From positions 695,896,083 to 695,960,082 of the forward strand of contig NC_081412.1 of NCBI RefSeq assembly GCF_030272615.1: DNA of 64,000 nt, read 5' to 3'. This document shows positions 10,370-20,363 of this stretch, piece after piece. The translations under genes and the position numbers were made by a program. This stretch comes from Cryptomeria japonica. Taxonomy: Eukaryota; Streptophyta; Pinopsida; Cupressales; Cupressaceae. Within the stretch, counting starts at the first letter, position 1. Every line of letters begins with the position of its first letter. The notes below the pieces were generated by a model. That model was not told where the DNA came from. It saw only the letters and a list, made by a program, of their open reading frames with translations, and made no database searches.

Positions 10370-12670
10370 ATGGTTGAAACTTGTCTTCAAAAATCTAGGA
10401 GAGAAACTAAAGAGGCTCAAGAATTCACAAACATGAGTTCTTATGAGTATGACAATGAGATCTTTTTCAATTCTGATCATACTACATTACCTGACATGGA
10501 TGCCTATAGAAACATTCCAAATGTTGAGAACATGGACACTATAAACAACAATGCTACACATAATGACAATATGGACAACTTTTATGTACATTCAGCAGAT
10601 GTGGAAGAATCCATTATGAATCCCCATTTCAATCGATTGGTTGAGGAAATAATGAGGAGAGATAGACAATACTTCTTACAAATGATGGCACAAAGTGGAG
10701 CCAAGATACCTCATGATTTTGACATGTCTCAAATAATGGAAAATCAACCTTTGCAACAACCTCATTCCAACATGGATCAAAGGAGACCTAATAGTGGAGG
10801 AAATAGAGGACCATATATGGTACCTGAATCACCATCAGCTTTGCTTCAAAAACTAGAGGTCCCACATACACATGGTCAAACATATGATTCTCACCTTCGC
10901 AGACCATTATGGAATACTTATGGAGAAAAATATGCTCAATCACATATCAAAGCTAAGGATCAACCACCAAAGCAATGGGATATTCCAAGGCATTCTCAAA
11001 ATTTGGACACAAGGAAACCTCGTGTCAAATTTGGGGGCAATACAATAGAACATGACATGCCTGTAGAGTATGGTATACATGCACAAAATAGATATAGTGT
11101 TCCTCAACATGAATCTATACCAAGTGGTCCATATATGCAACATCATTACAGACCTCCTCCATATGGACATGTGTATGATCAATATCATCCATATATGGAA
11201 CATGCTCCTCCTCCAATGGGTACCTCAAACATAGGATATGGTCCAAGAAGTTGATCTCCACCTAAGAGTAATTTGGAGCAACAAATCAGGGACTTACAAA
11301 AGAAAATGGAGGACATAAATACACCAAAGCCAACATACACAATGAGAGACATATGTCCTTATCCATTTGACAAGAGCATTCCAATGCCTCCTTTTCCTAC
11401 ACATTTTGTGACACCTAAATTTGATAAGTATAGAGAAAAAGGGGATCCTAAGGCACACATAAGACAATTTTTCATAGCTTGCATTGAGGTAGCCGCAGAG
11501 GAGACATATTTGATGAGATTATTCCCACAAAGTTTAGGTGATCAAGCTATGGAATGGTTCTCCCAACTCCCACTTGGTATTAAGTCATGGGGTGACTTAG
11601 CAGAGGCATTTATCCAACATTTCTCCTACAACATAGAGACAGACATATCAATCACTACTTTGTGCAACACCAAGCAAAAAGAGGGAGAGTCTTTTGCATC
11701 ATTCTTACAAAGATGGAGAAATCTAGGCAGCAGATGCTCTTGTGAAATTCCACAAAAACAAATGGTAGAAATGTTCACCTAGAATGTTAACAAAGAAATT
11801 GGCTATGATCTAAGGAAAGCTTGTTTGTCCACCTTCAAGGATGTTATTGAAAAAGGCTTAGCTATAGAAAAGGTTCTAATTGAATGAGAAGTCATCAAGA
11901 TATTTAAGGCAAACAAAGATGACTTTAAAGGAAAAGACAAGCCAAGATTTTGGAATAAAAACAAGAACACAGTCAATGATGGTGTTGTTGATGCCAACAC
12001 AGTGCGACCCAAAGTCATCTTTTCAGGATCAAAATCTACAAACAATCAAGTGAATACTCAAACAACTTCCAGATCATGAAGAAAGTACACTCCATTGGGA
12101 GAACCACTTGAGTTAGTTTTCAAGAAGCTTGTGGCAAACAAGGTAATCACAGTTCCAAATTTTCCTCCATATGAACCAAAGGCTAAACCAAATTGGTGGA
12201 ATGATGATGAGTATTGCAAATTTCATAAGAGCAAGGGTCATAAGATAGGAAATTGTCACCGACTAAAGAACATCATACAAGATCTCATTGATAGAGGTGA
12301 CATTGAGATTGAGGGACATTCCTCCAATCAAGAACATGAGATGTTTAAGGAACCATTCCCAAAACATGACAAGGGAAAAGATAAAGACATAGAGGATCAA
12401 ACCAACTATACCAGAGCATCTTACAACTATGATTCAACTATCAATCACATTTCAATGGACAATTATGTCTCTACCATTATCATCAAGGACAAAACGTCTG
12501 ATAATTCTACCCAGAGACCCATAATTGTCCTAAAAGGTGTTGGATCTTCTTCTGAACCTACCTCTGAATGTAATGTTACAACTCGTCGAGGTAAAATCAC
12601 TTTGCAAGGTGCTCCAACTAAAAGCACTAGTTCTTCATCAACCAAACCTGAATATGACCTTGTAGAATAG
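10370..12670 (+). pseudogene. gag: Element A gag, disrupted
   Basis: Gag structural protein, starting at the ATG at 10370 that Element B also uses. Order: acidic Asn-rich N-terminus, Pro/His/Tyr-rich middle, a coiled stretch EQQIRDLQKKMEDI, the capsid-like core around ICPYPFDKSIPMPPFP to FLQRWRNLGSRCSC, and a zinc knuckle C-x2-H-x4-H-x4-C near 12213-12255. In-frame stops lie at 11252, 11780, 11885, 12077 and 12668. Compared with B, those at 11252, 12077 and 12668 are CGA-to-TGA or CAG-to-TAG changes. The variant knuckle with His in second place is usual in Tat elements. Confidence 0.9.
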
Positions 12671-13279
12671 TTAGGGAAGACACCCACGTTCATCTCCATT
12701 CTTGAGCTCCTATGCATATCCCCTACTCATAAAGCCATTCTTGACAAAATCTTGAGAGATACTACTGTTCCTACTGATCTAAACATGGACCAGTTTCAAG
12801 CCATGGTGGGATACCTTTCCATTCCACATTCCCTTACTTTCACAGAAGTCGATGATGCCTCCATAAGTCAGCCACATAATGCGCCACTACACATTGAAGC
12901 CTTCATACACAAACATCGAATAAAAAGAGTCCTGATAGATGGAGGAACAGGCCTAAACATTTACACATTAAGCACTATCACACAATTGGGATATTCTAAT
13001 AAAGCTATGAATTCTACAAACAAGATCACCATTAAAGCATATGATGACGAAGAGCGTTCATCCAAGGGCACAGTCACCTTACCTCTCAGAGTTGGGCCAG
13101 TTACAAAGGATGTGGTATGTCAAGTCCTGGATTTAAATCTCACTTATAACATATTGCTAGGACATCCTTGGATTCATGAAATGAGGGCAGTCCCATCCAC
13201 ATATCACCAATGCATTAAGTTTCCTCATAATGGAGTGGAAGTAATAGTTAACGGTGATCCTAATCCATTCATATACTGA
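12671..13279 (+). pseudogene. Element A aspartic protease
   Basis: Retroviral-type protease region. It reads from the KTPTFISILELLCISPTHKAI block through RVLIDGGTGLNIYTL, where the catalytic Asp codon is 12938-12940, to the YNILLGHPWIHEM block near the end. DGG in place of DSG/DTG is typical of this lineage. The frame stops at 13279, where B has a Cys codon. Confidence 0.85.
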
Positions 13280-14740
13280 AATAACCTGAAATCAAAGACT
13301 GAGACCATCATTCCCAGTAATTGTGAGGCTATTCCTTCTTTGGCATACATTGATCCTGAGTCATTAAAACCTTTGACATCAAAACAAGGTGAGCTTAAAG
13401 GCAAATTTCAGGACAAAGACATGGGGGAATATACTTTAAATCAGACCATGTACTTACGACAAGTCATGAGTTCCCCAAAAGAATATGGGAGACCACATCC
13501 TAACAAGCAAGTATCCATCATGATGCTCAAATGGGACCCTACTACCTTTCAAAGATGGGGTGAACTAGAAGAGGAAGATTTATACCAAATTCTTTGCAGA
13601 GACAATGAAGAGGAAACACAAGAGCACATTAGTCTACCATGTGAGAAATATGGCAAAGGCTTCAAAATTCTACAAAAATTCGAGTATGATGGAAAAAGCC
13701 CTCTGGGGTTATGAAAGGAAGGCATCATTGGACCTTTACAACCTGAAATGACTCTCAAGAAGGAACGCTTGAAAGGACTTGGTTTCTTAACTTCCAAGGT
13801 CCACACCCAAAGGACAGAAGAAGCATTACAAATCAAAGCTGTCAAAATTGAACAAGAGGATTGCTATTCCACAAATTCCAATGAATGGGAATGGGGTTCC
13901 GACAAGTCTTCCAGTGACTACAAGCTCACCAAGACATAAAGAGAGCCAGATGAACCCACAGAAGAAGAGGAGTTTTATAACAAGTTCAGAGTTGGTCAAG
14001 AAACAACCCATGAGGATTCCACACAGTCCTTGTCTCAAGGTTCTAGGTTGAAATCACATAGGATGACAACACCTGTCCCAGAATGCGCTACTAGTGATGA
14101 TAATTTGGATTTTCTCATGATCAAGACTGATGAGGAGAGTGCCATCGATGACCTCAATAATTACCTTGACATACCCGAATATAATTGCATCTTCACTCTT
14201 AGCCCCACTAACTTCGAAGACATTAACGACCTTCCCCTTGTTCACCACCAACTCATTGACTGGGATCATAAAGGACCTGTACTGTTTGACACATTCCAAA
14301 ATGATGAAGCTTTTATTAACTATCTAGGCGTATGAGATGATCTTCCCCTTGGAGACCATAAAGCGGGATACACTATAGAACTCAATAGCGTGGCATATTT
14401 TGGTGAGGGTGTCGGACCTTCCAGTCGCAAAAATGTGAAAATAAGAACAAATCAAAGGTCTTATGGCGAAAACCACATTGTGGCGCTATCTGACCCCAAA
14501 AAAGTAAAAAGAAAGGACGTATCTGAGGGTGAAAACCTCTCTGAGGCACCCGAAGATGGAAGGCTTGACATTCTCCCAGCATCATATGAGGAAAAGTCAT
14601 CCATGTTGGTAGACGAGACTATCAAAACAAACATTGGTACAGAAGAGGTTCCACACAACATATTCCTAGCTCAATCACTGACAGAGTTCGAAAGGTCAAA
14701 ATTCATAAGTTTCTTCAAAGAATGACAAATCAACTTCGCC
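13280..14740 (+). pseudogene. Element A protease-RT connector
   Basis: A region of pol without a named domain but with a reading frame clearly conserved in Elements B and F: the MGEYTLNQTMYLRQVMSSPKEYG block, GKGFKILQKFEYDGKSPLG, a DESEWGS-like acidic part, and a SRKNVKIRTNQ block. Stops at 13712-13714, 14333-14335 and 14723-14725. The Tat lineage commonly has a long poorly characterised spacer here. Confidence 0.7.
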
Positions 14741-15540
14741 TAGTTATACGCTGATATGCCTGGATTAGATCCGGATTTGGTAATGCATCATTTGACAGTC
14801 AAACTGGGGGCAAAACTAGTAAAATAGAAACTAAGAAAAATGCATCCACAAGTGGCATTACTAGTCAAAGTAAAACTTGAGAAATTACTCGATGTCAGAT
14901 TCATACACCCAATTGATTATCCTGAATGGATCTCCAACTTAGTGCTTGTCAGTAAACCAGATCGTAGCATCAGAATTTGCATAGATTTCAGAGACATCAA
15001 CAAAGCTTGTCCAAAGGATGACTTCCCATTACCAAATATTGACTTGATTGTTGATCTCACAGTAGGTCATGAAATGTTATCACTGATGGATGGATTCTCT
15101 TGTTATAATCAAATAAGGATCGTACCCGAGGATCAACACAAAACATCATTTACTTGTCCATGGGGAACTTTCTGCTAGAATGTCATGCCTTTCGGGCTAA
15201 AGAATGCAAGTGCTACATATCAGCGAGCCATGACTACTATCTTTCATGATCTCATGCACGTAACCGTGGAAGATTATGTTGATGACCTCTTGGGCAAATC
15301 AATAGATAGAAATACACATTTGGACATACTTTCAGTCGTCTTTGATTGGTTGGAAAAATACAAAGTAAGATTAAACCCCAAGAAATGTGTCTTCGGAGTA
15401 ACCTCCGGGAAGCTCCTAGGATTCATTGTCTCCAAAAGAGGAATTGAAGCGGATCCAGCAAAAGTTAAGGCCATCTTGGAAATGCAACCACCAAGAAATA
15501 TCAGTCAACTTCGATCCTTACAAGGTAGATTCTAGTCCAT
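14741..15540 (+). pseudogene. Element A reverse transcriptase
   Basis: Reverse transcriptase. Blocks read in order: YADMPGLDPDLVMHHL, the primer grip region DFRDINKACPKDDFPLPNID, LMDGFSCYNQIRI, PFGLKNASATYQRAM and the catalytic YVDDLL at 15275-15286. Nonsense changes at about 14742 (TGG to TAG), 14825 (CAG to TAG), 15176 (TGG to TAG) and 15533 (CAG to TAG) separate otherwise good frames; each has a sense codon at the same place in B. Confidence 0.9.
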
Positions 15541-16060
15541 CCAAAGATTCATAGCACAACTGGCAGATAAGTGTAATCCTTTTCAGCACCTGCTACATAA
15601 AAACATAAAATTCAAATGGGATGATAACTATCAACAGGCTTTCTAGACACTCAAAGATTATCTTCTAAATCTGCCAGTTCTAATGCCACCAGTTCTAGAT
15701 CAACCACTGTTGCTATACATATCAGCTACTCCAACAGCACTGGGGGCACTCTTAGCACAACAAATGGCTGAAGGCAAGGAAAAAGTAGTATACTATATCA
15801 GTCGCACATTAGTAGGATACGAGCTAAACTACACACCAATTGAGCATGCATGTCTCACCGTGGTCTTTGCTTCGCAGAAATTACGACATTACATGCTCAC
15901 TCATAAGACTAAGTTAGTTGCAAGGGTAGACCCATTGAAATACCTTCTCAATAAAGCAACACTTACTGGGTGACTAGCCAAATAGGTAATGATCCTGAGT
16001 GAATTTGACATCGAGTATGTGGACAGAAAAGAAATAAAAGGACAAGCCATCGTAGATCAA
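15541..16060 (+). pseudogene. Element A first RNase H
   Basis: The Ty3/gypsy RNase H that follows RT: LLLYISATPTALGALLAQ, VYYISRTLVGYELNYTPIE, LRHYMLTHKTKLVARVDPLKYLL and FDIEYVDRKEIKGQAIVDQLA. The first acidic position reads Ser (YISAT) where other elements have Asp, as is usual for the degenerate first RNase H of Tat elements. Stops at about 15645, 15972 and 15984 are CAG-to-TAG, CGA-to-TGA and TGG-to-TAG. Confidence 0.8.
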
Positions 16061-16139
16061 TTAGCATATGCTCCCATGATAGATGATGTTCCTATAAATT
16101 CAGAATTTCCAGATGAATCCATTTTGATAATGTCACATG

Positions 16140-16500
16140 CAAAGCCATGGCAACTGTACTTCGACGGCTCATACACATAGCATGGGGCAGGAGCTGGCAT
16201 CCTCTTTATAACTCCTCAAGGGGATTCTATACCAAAATCATACCGCTTATCATTTCCTTGCACTAACAATATAGTGGAGTATGAGGCATTAAAAATAGGA
16301 TTACGAATTGCAGTTCAATGGAAGATCTAGGAGCTTCATGTTTTTTGGGACTCCCAACTTGTCATCCATCAAGGAACTGATGATTACCAAACAAAAGATG
16401 AAAAGTTAACACCTTATAAACAAATGGTGGACAACCTGAAATAACACTTTACAAAGATAGACTTTGAGCAGATACCAAGAGAGCAGAATCGCACCATAGA
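16140..16500 (+). pseudogene. Element A second (archaeal-like) RNase H
   Basis: A second RNase H domain: WQLYFDGSYT (catalytic Asp), then AGILFITPQGDSIP, YEALKIGLRIAVQWK (Glu) and a DSQLVIH block (Asp). Dual RNase H is a known hallmark of plant Tat elements. A TAG at 16178-16180 directly after GSYT is shared with Element B (26312-26314). Additional stops near 16328 and 16442. Confidence 0.85.
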
Positions 16501-17896
16501 TGCCATGGCTACAATTGCTTCACTGATTGATTTACCTCCAAACGAGACCCGCTATGAGTTCTTGGTGGATAACCTTTTGGTCCCTTCATATGAGATCATG
16601 CCTACTGAAATATTATGTGTTGTCGGTCCTGAATCCCAGTTATATGGTTCCATTTTCACATACCTACGTGACAATACTTTACCTTCTGATCTATCAAATA
16701 ACCAATGTCGCACTTTCATTCGCCAATCCTCTCGATATGTCATTTTAGCTAATATCCTATACTGACAAGGTCTAGATGGCACTCTTCTTAGATGTTTAGA
16801 AAGTGACAAAGATCAGATTGCATTACGGGAAGTGCATGAAGGGATATGTGGTCCACATGCTAGTGGTCCTACCTTGGCCAAGAAACTCATCAGGAATGGA
16901 TATTACTGGCCCAATATGGAGAAAGACTCATATCAGTTTGTTAAGAAATGTAAGCAATGTCAAATTCATGGAGACCTCATACATGCGCTAGCACAAGAAC
17001 TTCAACCACTTGTGTCTCCTTGGCCCTTTTGTCAGTGGGGACTCGATCTCATAGGCAAGATTCACCCTCCTTCTTCCAATGGTCATAAATTCATTATCAC
17101 TACCACAGAGTATTTTATAAAATGGATTGAAGCCGTGCCTCTCACACAAGTTACTAGAAAACAAATTGCTACATTCATCCTTAACTATATCATTTGTCGA
17201 TACGATATTCTTGTTTCCATTATCACTGATAACGGGCATCCCTTCAAAAATCAGGATGTTCGTGAACTCTGTGACCGCTTCCATATCTCCCATCATTTCT
17301 CCACACCATATTACCCCCAAGGTAATGGCCAAGCTGAAGCATCTAACAAAACAATCCTTAAAATCCTAAAGAAGACAGTCGATGATGCTGGTCGTAATTG
17401 GCATATCCAACTTAATCTTGCACTTTGGGCCTACCGCACAAGTGTCCGCACACCTATAGGAGCTACACCCTATTCACTTGTTTATGGTGCTAAAGCTATC
17501 TTGCCTATTGAGGTCAAGCTACCCTCCTTACGGGTCTCTTTGCAAAACATCATCAGTGATGAAGACTATAGGGTCTCTCGCTTACAAGAGTTGGAACTAC
17601 TAGATGAACGAAGACAAACTGCTTTTAATGATCTCAAGGCTTACCAACAACGAATGAGTCACAGCTACAATCACAAAGTCAAGCCTCACACATTTGAGGT
17701 AGGTGACTTAGTTCTCAGAGAAAATCTTAAAAATCAACAAGACAGAGAGAAGAAGGGCAAGTTCGAACCAAACTGGCTTGGTCCCTACATTATTACAGCA
17801 ACATATGGATTTGGTGTATATCAGCTCTCAACTATAGAAAGTGAACCTTTGGCGGATCATATCAACAACATGCACCTTCGTAGGTTCTACACATAG
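16501..17896 (+). pseudogene. Element A integrase
   Basis: Integrase, largely open from 16832 to 17896 (354 codons). The zinc finger HHCC is split as VHEGICGPHASG and CKQCQIHG. The core triad is WGLDLIGKI (Asp), IITDNGHPF (Asp) and GQAEASNK (Glu). The C-terminal GPYIITATYGFGVYQL block closes the protein at TAG 17894-17896. No chromodomain follows, which fits Tat. The stop at 16762-16764 separates the N-terminal linker. This is the best preserved piece of A. Confidence 0.9.
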
Positions 17897-18200
17897 CTCT
17901 TTGGAATATCCTAATTCAAAAATACAAAAAAATAAAAAATTTCAAAAATACAAAAAAATAAAAAAAATTCAAAAATACAAAAAAATCATAAAACAAAAAA
18001 ATCGTTACTTGGTGAAAACCTGGCAAACAGGCGCCTTGTGACACACAAAAAGAAAAAAACATTGAAAAATCAAAAAAGTAAAGAGAAATAATTTCGTCCA
18101 ATGGTGAAAACCACTTCTGTGGCACCCTAGGCAAGTACCATGGTGAAAACTGGGTCACTAGCGCCATGTGTAGAGACATTGCTCCTCCCTCCTTCAGGAT
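17897..18200 (+). other. Post-pol A-rich tail
   Basis: Repeats of AAAAATACAAAAAAAT alternate with two GGTGAAAAC boxes followed by GGCGCC-like or CACTAGCGCC phrases. The same succession is present in B at 24370-24590 (complement). No coding signal is seen. Confidence 0.6.
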
Positions 18201-18248
18201 TCACTTTCATCACTTCACTTTGCACACACTTACAACCAATTCGTTCAT

Positions 18249-18534
18249 AATAAACTTACCCATTCCCATCATGGCTTGTTATTGATCTACCCAAGATTGG
18301 TTAGCCATTTATAATAAACATTCATTTTCATCCCTTTCCATCCATAATAAAACAGATCCTATCTGTGGCTAAGGCAAAATCCTACATCTAGTGATGGGTG
18401 TGGAACTAAGAGCATCACATGTTTCGAGGAGTACAGTTTCTTCCAGCTTTCTTCAGTCTATCCGTGCACAATTTGCAATAAAGAAACATTTGCATCACAG
18501 ATCCACAATAAAGTTTCATCTTCTCTGCAATAAA
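18249..18534 (+). terminator. Cluster of AATAAA polyadenylation-like signals
   Basis: Six AATAAA hexamers on the + strand at 18249, 18313, 18346, 18477, 18507 and 18529, with another at 19030. Several are retained in B in the same place as complementary TTTATT. They lie after pol and before the convergent PMD gene, where a gag-pol transcript or read-through could be terminated. Functional use is an inference. Confidence 0.45.
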
Positions 18535-18906
18535 GTATCAGTTTCATGGATTCAGTCAGTTTTAGATGAGACAGCAGCAACAATGGGCTTCAACAAATCA
18601 AATCTTTCAGCAGACTTAGACAACATATGGTTCAGTGCTATTTATCCTTTTTGTGAAAGTAAACATTGTGACCACAATCAAATAAGACTTATACAAGTGA
18701 CAAGAGACACTAAACTTGAGGACTACAGTAGATGTTGGTGTCGAGTCTTGATTTTCTTTTTATTTCATCTTTCTTTTGGTGACATGTCGTTTAGCTTTTT
18801 CAGGATGTCTTTGACTAGAAAGGTGAGGATGGGGTATCATCACCTATTTGTATTTGTTGTCTGTGGATTGTCTCTTAGTAATGCTAGGACTTGTCCAAGG
18901 ATATGA
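18391..18906 (+). other. Conserved post-pol segment with a 171-codon frame, function unknown
   Basis: A frame open for 171 codons in A and broken into pieces in B (24153-23932 and 23828-23610). The region is conserved as DNA between the two copies. The peptide has Ser/Cys/Phe-rich composition and no domain that I recognise. B carries a ~32-bp tandem duplication here around a GATGTCTTTGACTAGA phrase (23695-23760). More likely 3' untranslated sequence than a gene. Confidence 0.4.
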
Positions 18907-19239
18907 GGACACTATGAGTCTAGTGTGAACTGGGGCATTCCTTGTTTGTGACTGTCTTATCTCCAGGCAATGGGTACAATGACTTTCTGGGTTGAACATA
19001 TGCCTCGATTGTCATAACCTACTTGCCATAATAAAGCTCAATGATGATAACGCACAAGAAGCTCTTTCAGTTTCATATCTTCTGTTTTCCATTCCCCTTT
19101 CTTGATTGACTTCCATCATCCTTCTCGAGTTTGCGTAGCCTGCTATCACATGACTGAGTATAATGACACACCAAAAACTCTTGTATTTCATGTAGTTGCA
19201 CCTGCATTACCACATATAAGCATTTCATACATACATATA
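18907..19239 (+). other. Element A internal sequence up to the Element B insertion
   Basis: Non-coding internal sequence matching B at about 23280-23610 (complement). It ends in a CATAC/TA microsatellite start at about 19226-19239, where Element B is inserted. The last ~95 bp recur at 35082-35176. Confidence 0.75.
19142..19239 (+). repeat. Left copy of a ~95-bp duplication flanking Element B
   Basis: Nearly identical (about two mismatches by eye) to 35082-35176. It is much longer than an integrase-made duplication, and the right copy abuts a truncated LTR. Confidence 0.85.
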
Positions 19240-20018
19240 TGTATATGGTGAAAATGGATATCAATAATAACAATATTGAAAGGCTAAGTGAATTCAACCA
19301 CAAAACCCTAACCTAACAATCAACAAAGATCCACCATAACATATGAAGATTACCTAAGACAATGCAAATCACATGAAATCACAAAGATTATACCATCACA
19401 TGTCCAATAGGGTTTTGATCTCCATTCTTCCTATCTCCATTGATCTTGCTTGATATATTTGCTCTCAGATTTTACATGCACAAGAGCTCAACAAAGATTG
19501 AAATGTGGTTGCAATTAGGATCGTAGTGTAGTCTATTGATCAAGTAGTTAGCTCCTTAGGTCATTAGGGTTTGATAATAAAGGAAGCATCTCCTTATATA
19601 GAAGACACTATATGAAATGGAGGGATAAGATTGAGAGGTGTAAAAGGAGGTCGGCTATGATTAGAGGGTAGGTAAAAGAAATAATAAAATAATGAAAGGG
19701 GTAGGTAGTGTATGAATTAAGAGATGAATGACATGTGTCATGGATAGAAAAGGTTAATGAATTAATTAAATAAATAAAGATTTATTTAATTAAAAGAAGA
19801 AGTAGGATAATTAAATAAATAAGAATATTTATTTAATTTAGGAAAATGATAATTTAAATAAATAAATGTATTTATTTAAATGAGAAATAAGGCTAGAAGA
19901 GGATAAATGAATTAATTAAATAAATAAAGATTTATTTAATTAATAGAAGAATTAAGCTTAGATAATTAAATAAATAAAATATTTATTTAATTAGACATGA
20001 CAATTTTGGGTGTCTACA
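19240..20018 (-). repeat. Element B 3' LTR
   Basis: A 779-bp LTR that, read on the minus strand, starts TGTAGACACC at 20018 and ends ATATACA at 19240. It contains the same palindrome series and TATA box (19592-19601) as A. The polypurine tract lies just outside its start, which identifies it as the 3' LTR. Confidence 0.95.
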
Positions 20019-20032
20019 TTTTGCCCCTCTTT
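20019..20032 (-). promoter_or_regulatory. Polypurine tract of Element B
   Basis: On the minus strand AAAGAGGGGCAAAA directly precedes the LTR start TGTAGACACC. It matches AAAGAGAGGCAAAA in A at 38749-38762. Confidence 0.85.
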
Positions 20033-20263
20033 GAGACAATGCGGCTTGTCGCGTTGTTTCAAAGAAGATAAGATGAACTGATACAGAGCTGCCCCAGAAT
20101 GGGAATGATATGCCCCCTCGAGAGATTGGATGAAAATGTCTAAAAAGATTGCAGACAATCTCTTGATAAGAAAGACAAGATAGAATGAATTGACCAGATA
20201 AAGTGACAAAGTCACGGGATAACGAAGACTGACTCAGGAAATGAATGCAAGGGCTAGGGTAGG

Positions 20264-20271
20264 CTATAAGA
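20264..20271 (+). promoter_or_regulatory. Candidate TATA box of the antisense PMD gene in Element B
   Basis: CTATAAGA lies about 93 bp upstream of the PMD start codon, pointing away from the 3' LTR. The same motif is present in Element A (complement at 38524-38531) at the same distance, and the stretch GGCTATAAGATAGACCACG is identical in both. Confidence 0.55.
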
Positions 20272-20363
20272 TAGACCACGAGGGAGAATACATCCTCATT
20301 GTCATCTACACATTCACAAGAGCATATTGTAGAGCGAAAATAGAGCAGGAGAAGTCAGCAGCA

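Noticed and set aside
17916-18041. Lys-rich frame after integrase
   Set aside because: Translation of A-rich simple sequence; not conserved as protein in Element B.
18391-18906. Envelope-like gene after pol
   Set aside because: No signal peptide, convincing membrane helix pattern or processing site; the frame is broken in B.
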